Positions 61,847 to 64,000 of a stretch of 64,000 bases of DNA are shown piece by piece (the stretch's first letter is position 1; each line of letters starts with the position of its first letter). Both the position numbers and the translations under genes were made by a program. Source of the stretch: Thalassobius sp965218685 (GTDB lineage Bacteria; Pseudomonadota; Alphaproteobacteria; Rhodobacterales; Rhodobacteraceae). The DNA lies in the NCBI RefSeq assembly GCF_965218685.1, contig NZ_OZ244657.1, positions 1,860,001 to 1,924,000 of the forward strand, in the 5' to 3' direction. Below the pieces are notes generated by a model, which was not told the DNA's origin, searched no databases, and saw nothing but the letters and a program-made list of their open reading frames with translations.

Positions 61847-62023
61847 ATGGAAGCCCCTTTTGAAGCAAGTACATGGGACGGGATCACCGGCGCGGTTTAC
61901 ACCGGGTACGGCAGCGCTGAATGGCTGTGGATCCTTGTGTCGCTGGCCCTGGTGATTGCGGCCGTCGTCGGCGGGTGGAAACACGAAAAACACGCCTACG
62001 ACGCTGTGTCCAAAGACAGCTAA
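61847..62023 (+). CDS. 58-residue membrane protein downstream of the Amt gene
   Basis: Small gene MEAPFEASTWDGITGAVYTG..., with one strong transmembrane helix (about residues 25-42, WLWILVSLALVIAAVVGGW) and a charged C-terminus (KHEKHAYDAVSKDS). AAAGGAA ribosome site nine bases before ATG and only 26 bp after the Amt gene. The clear start, spacing and membrane segment make it a real gene. Possibly an Amt accessory or regulator; function unknown. Followed by a strong hairpin. Confidence 0.75.
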   Translation: MEAPFEASTWDGITGAVYTGYGSAEWLWILVSLALVIAAVVGGWKHEKHAYDAVSKDS

Positions 62024-62030
62024 GCCAACC

Positions 62031-62058
62031 GGCGTGGGCGGCTCGTCCCGCCCACGCC
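62031..62058 (+). terminator. Strong hairpin after the small membrane-protein gene
   Basis: Perfect 11-bp stem GGCGTGGGCGG / CCGCCCACGCC with a 6-base loop, seven bases after the stop. No U-tract. Separates the transport pair from the demethylation genes. Confidence 0.55.
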
Positions 62059-62093
62059 TCCCAAGACATCCAAAGAAACGCGAAGGAAACGCA

Positions 62094-63227
62094 ATGACCG
62101 CATCATGGAGATTTTCGGCACTGGCCGACCGGCACCGGGCCATGGGCTCGGATCTTGAAGACTGGAGCGGCATGGGCACCGCGTGGTCCTATGACAAGGA
62201 CCAGACCGAGGAATACCTGGCCATCCGCACCAAGGCCGGCATCATGGACGTGTCGGGCCTGAAAAAAGTCCACATCATCGGCCCGCATGCCAGCCATGTC
62301 ATCGACCGCGCCACCACGCGGAATATCGAAAAACTGAAACCCGGCCGCTCGACCTATGCCTGCATGCTGAATGACGCGGGCAAGTTCGTAGATGACTGCG
62401 TGATTTATCGCATGGGGCCGCACAGCTTTATGGTCGTTCATGGCTCGGGCGCGGGGCATGAACAACTGACAATGGCCGCGACCGGGCGCAACGTCACCAT
62501 CCTGTTCGACGATGATTTGCACGATATCTCGCTGCAGGGACCGCTGGCCGTGGACTACTTGGAAAAGCACGTTCCGGGCATTCGCGACGTGGTCTATTTC
62601 AGCCATATCCAGACAACGCTGTTTGGCAAGCCCGTGATGATCTCGCGCACTGGTTATACCGGCGAGCGTGGATACGAGATTTTCTGCCGCCGTCAGGACG
62701 TTGTGGAAATTTGGGATCAGATCGTGGCCGAGGGCGCCGAGATGGGTATCTTGCCCACCCGCTTTACCACGCTGGATCTGCTGCGGGCCGAAAGCTATCT
62801 TCTGTTCTTCCCCTATGACAACTCGGAAATGTATCCGTTCGAAGACGAGGCCTGCGGCGATACCCTGTGGGAGCTGGGCCTGGATTTCACCGTCTCGCCC
62901 GGCAAAACCGGGTTCCGCGGTGCCGAAGAACATTACCGCCTGAAGGGCAAGGAACGCTTTAAGATTTACGGCGTCAAACTTGAGGGCACCGAACCCGCCG
63001 CCGAGGGCGCGCCGCTGTTGAAAGACGGCGTTCAGGTCGGTGTCGTGACCGTGGGCATGTATTCCCCGCTGAACGAACACAACGTCGGGATCGCCCGGAT
63101 GCCGGTGGATTGCGCGGTCGAAGGCACCGCCCTGACCGTCCAGAATCCGGACGGCGAGATCGCGGCCATCGCCCATCCCATGCCGTTCTACGACGTGGAC
63201 AAGCTGCGCCGTACGGCCAAGGGTTGA
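62094..63227 (+). CDS. dmmD: GcvT-like THF-dependent aminomethyltransferase (DmmD type)
   Basis: 377-residue protein with the glycine-cleavage T/DMGDH fold: TKAGIMDVSGLKKVHIIGPHASHVIDRATTRNIEKLKPGRSTYACMLNDAGKFVDDCVIYRMG, then SRTGYTGERGYEIFCRRQD and a C-terminal GcvT_C barrel. No flavin domain, so it presumably moves a C1 unit from a demethylation reaction to THF. It adjoins dmmA and dmmB, which fits the dmmDABC arrangement of Roseobacter dimethylamine monooxygenase; the gene name rests on that position. Start at ATG 62094 with GAAGGAAA upstream. Confidence 0.75.
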   Translation: MTASWRFSALADRHRAMGSDLEDWSGMGTAWSYDKDQTEEYLAIRTKAGIMDVSGLKKVHIIGPHASHVIDRATTRNIEKLKPGRSTYACMLNDAGKFVDDCVIYRMGPHSFMVVHGSGAGHEQLTMAATGRNVTILFDDDLHDISLQGPLAVDYLEKHVPGIRDVVYFSHIQTTLFGKPVMISRTGYTGERGYEIFCRRQDVVEIWDQIVAEGAEMGILPTRFTTLDLLRAESYLLFFPYDNSEMYPFEDEACGDTLWELGLDFTVSPGKTGFRGAEEHYRLKGKERFKIYGVKLEGTEPAAEGAPLLKDGVQVGVVTVGMYSPLNEHNVGIARMPVDCAVEGTALTVQNPDGEIAAIAHPMPFYDVDKLRRTAKG

Positions 63228-63249
63228 CCCCTTACCCCTGGCCAAACAC

Positions 63250-63275
63250 GGGCGAGGCAGGTGCTTGCCTCGCCC
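63250..63275 (+). terminator. Hairpin between dmmD and dmmA
   Basis: Perfect 10-bp stem GGGCGAGGCA / TGCCTCGCCC with a 6-base loop, 23 bases after the dmmD stop. No T run. Confidence 0.5.
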
Positions 63276-63319
63276 CACCACCCCCCAAAAAAACCGACAG
63301 GGCAAGACAGGGAAGCGAT

Positions 63320-63922
63320 ATGAAAAGAACCGAATTCTCACCCTCGATCATTAGCCGCCCGGTCTATGCCGAGCTGCAATCCCACGGCGCCACGCCCGCC
63401 ATCATGCTGGCCGAAGGCCCCGGCGCCGAGGCTTTGATTGACCTTGCGGGCCGCGATGCCTCGGTCATGGATAAGGCGCATGTAATCTATGTGCCCGCGG
63501 GCTGCGATCACGGGCCCACGCTGCAGGAATTGCAGCCCAAGTTCTTTCATCAGGCGCCCAGCCTGGCCGCCGCACAGGAACGTCTGACCAAGGCGCTAAG
63601 CGACGCGCAGATGGGCACGCAGCTGTATCTGGCAGGCACCGAAGGTTTGATCGGGCGGGCCAGCGCGCTGGCGACCTCTTTGGGATTCCCAGCAGGGGCC
63701 ATTCAGGCCGAGCATCGCGGATCCATCGCCCGGCCCATGCAATGCGTGCATTGCAAAGGCATCACCGAAAACGTCATCACGGACCCGTTCACCTGCTCTC
63801 ATTGTGGGCTGACGCTGTTCGTGCGCGATCACTTTTCCCGCCGTCTGGGCGTGTTTCAGGGCGTCTGTGTGGATGCCGAAACCCCCGGCGTTGTTCCCGC
63901 AACAGAGGAGATTCAACCATGA
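63320..63922 (+). CDS. dmmA: Dimethylamine monooxygenase subunit DmmA
   Basis: 200 residues, ending with a rubredoxin-like metal-binding module: CVHCKGITENVITDPFTCSHCGLTLFVRDHFSRRLGVFQGVCVDAETPG (two CxxC pairs). The N-terminal part (SIISRPVYAELQSHGATPAIMLAEGPGAEALIDLAGRD) is typical of DmmA-family proteins. Together with a ferredoxin-reductase-like DmmB and a haem-binding DmmC it demethylates dimethylamine to methylamine and formaldehyde. Start at ATG 63320; the stop overlaps the dmmB start (ATGA). Confidence 0.82.
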   Translation: MKRTEFSPSIISRPVYAELQSHGATPAIMLAEGPGAEALIDLAGRDASVMDKAHVIYVPAGCDHGPTLQELQPKFFHQAPSLAAAQERLTKALSDAQMGTQLYLAGTEGLIGRASALATSLGFPAGAIQAEHRGSIARPMQCVHCKGITENVITDPFTCSHCGLTLFVRDHFSRRLGVFQGVCVDAETPGVVPATEEIQP

Positions 63923-64000
63923 TCACTCAAATGCTGCGTGTTGCTGCGGTTGACCAGCTGACCCCGCTTGTCACCCGGTTCCGGTTCGAAGACCCCGAGG
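63919..64000 (+). CDS. dmmB: Dimethylamine monooxygenase reductase DmmB, 5' part
   Basis: Only 27 codons in the window: MITQMLRVAAVDQLTPLVTR then FRFEDPE. Basic segment plus TPLVTRFRFE is a typical start of a PDR/VanB-type FMN/[2Fe-2S] reductase. Coupled to dmmA by ATGA. The identification rests on this short start and the operon order; the reductase domains and dmmC are expected beyond the edge. Confidence 0.65.
   Translation, partial: MITQMLRVAAVDQLTPLVTRFRFEDPE

Overview
The window looks like an alphaproteobacterium of the marine Roseobacter group (Rhodobacteraceae). It is GC-rich and carries a full N-methylglutamate pathway next to trimethylamine monooxygenase (tmm), TMAO demethylase (tdm) and dimethylamine monooxygenase genes, plus a formamidase/urea-type transporter locus and a sulfide:quinone oxidoreductase. 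Gene content and order are the only basis for the assignment. Chromosome versus large plasmid cannot be decided.

Layout. (1) 1-6.9 kb: the end of an EnvZ-like histidine kinase, a SulP transporter without a STAS domain, an IS91-type element with its own tyrosine recombinase, and a TetR gene divergent from a DUF1330-like gene, with a clear palindromic operator between them, followed by a TfoX-like gene. (2) 6936-19429: a ~12.5 kb integrative element inserted at the 3' end of a tRNA-Ser(GCT) gene. A 14-bp copy of the tRNA end lies at the far side, and a 26-bp perfect direct repeat lies just inside both ends. The cargo is a defence cassette: Vsr endonuclease, divergent from an operon of C5-cytosine methyltransferase, MORC/MutL-like GHKL ATPase, Z1-domain NTPase, PD-(D/E)XK (DUF4420) nuclease and AIPR protein. 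The element's integrase has lost its catalytic half to an IS3-family insertion, so the element is probably stranded. (3) 20.1-21.8 kb: Tat-exported SQR-like flavoprotein plus a small membrane protein. (4) 21.9-33.0 kb: an unusual permease-histidine kinase hybrid with its LuxR-type response regulator, divergent from urtABCDE-like transporter genes, formamidase fmdA and fmdB. (5) 33.0-42.2 kb: AraC regulator divergent from an operon of two aldehyde dehydrogenases, a Liv-type ABC transporter and a short-chain dehydrogenase, probably for an aromatic alcohol/aldehyde or related substrate. (6) 42.3-64.0 kb: methylated-amine catabolism, with XRE-cupin regulator, mgsABC, gmaS, mgdABCD, folD, purU, a GntR regulator, a solute-binding-fold protein on the other strand, then tmm, tdm, amt, a 58-codon membrane protein, a GcvT-like gene, dmmA and the start of dmmB, cut by the window edge.

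How it works together. TMA is oxidised by Tmm to TMAO. Tdm converts TMAO to dimethylamine plus formaldehyde, and Dmm converts DMA to monomethylamine. GmaS, MgsABC and MgdABCD pass the methyl group through gamma-glutamylmethylamide and N-methylglutamate, releasing ammonium and a C1 unit on tetrahydrofolate. FolD and PurU take that C1 unit to formate. The formamide locus also yields formate and ammonium. Degenerate operator repeats with a 20-bp period in front of mgsA and tmm, related to a palindrome in front of the XRE-cupin gene, suggest that this regulator controls the pathway.

The most interesting material is the Dcm-MORC-Z1-DUF4420-AIPR-Vsr cassette with its well-defined element borders, the permease-kinase hybrid, and the shared 20-bp-period operators.
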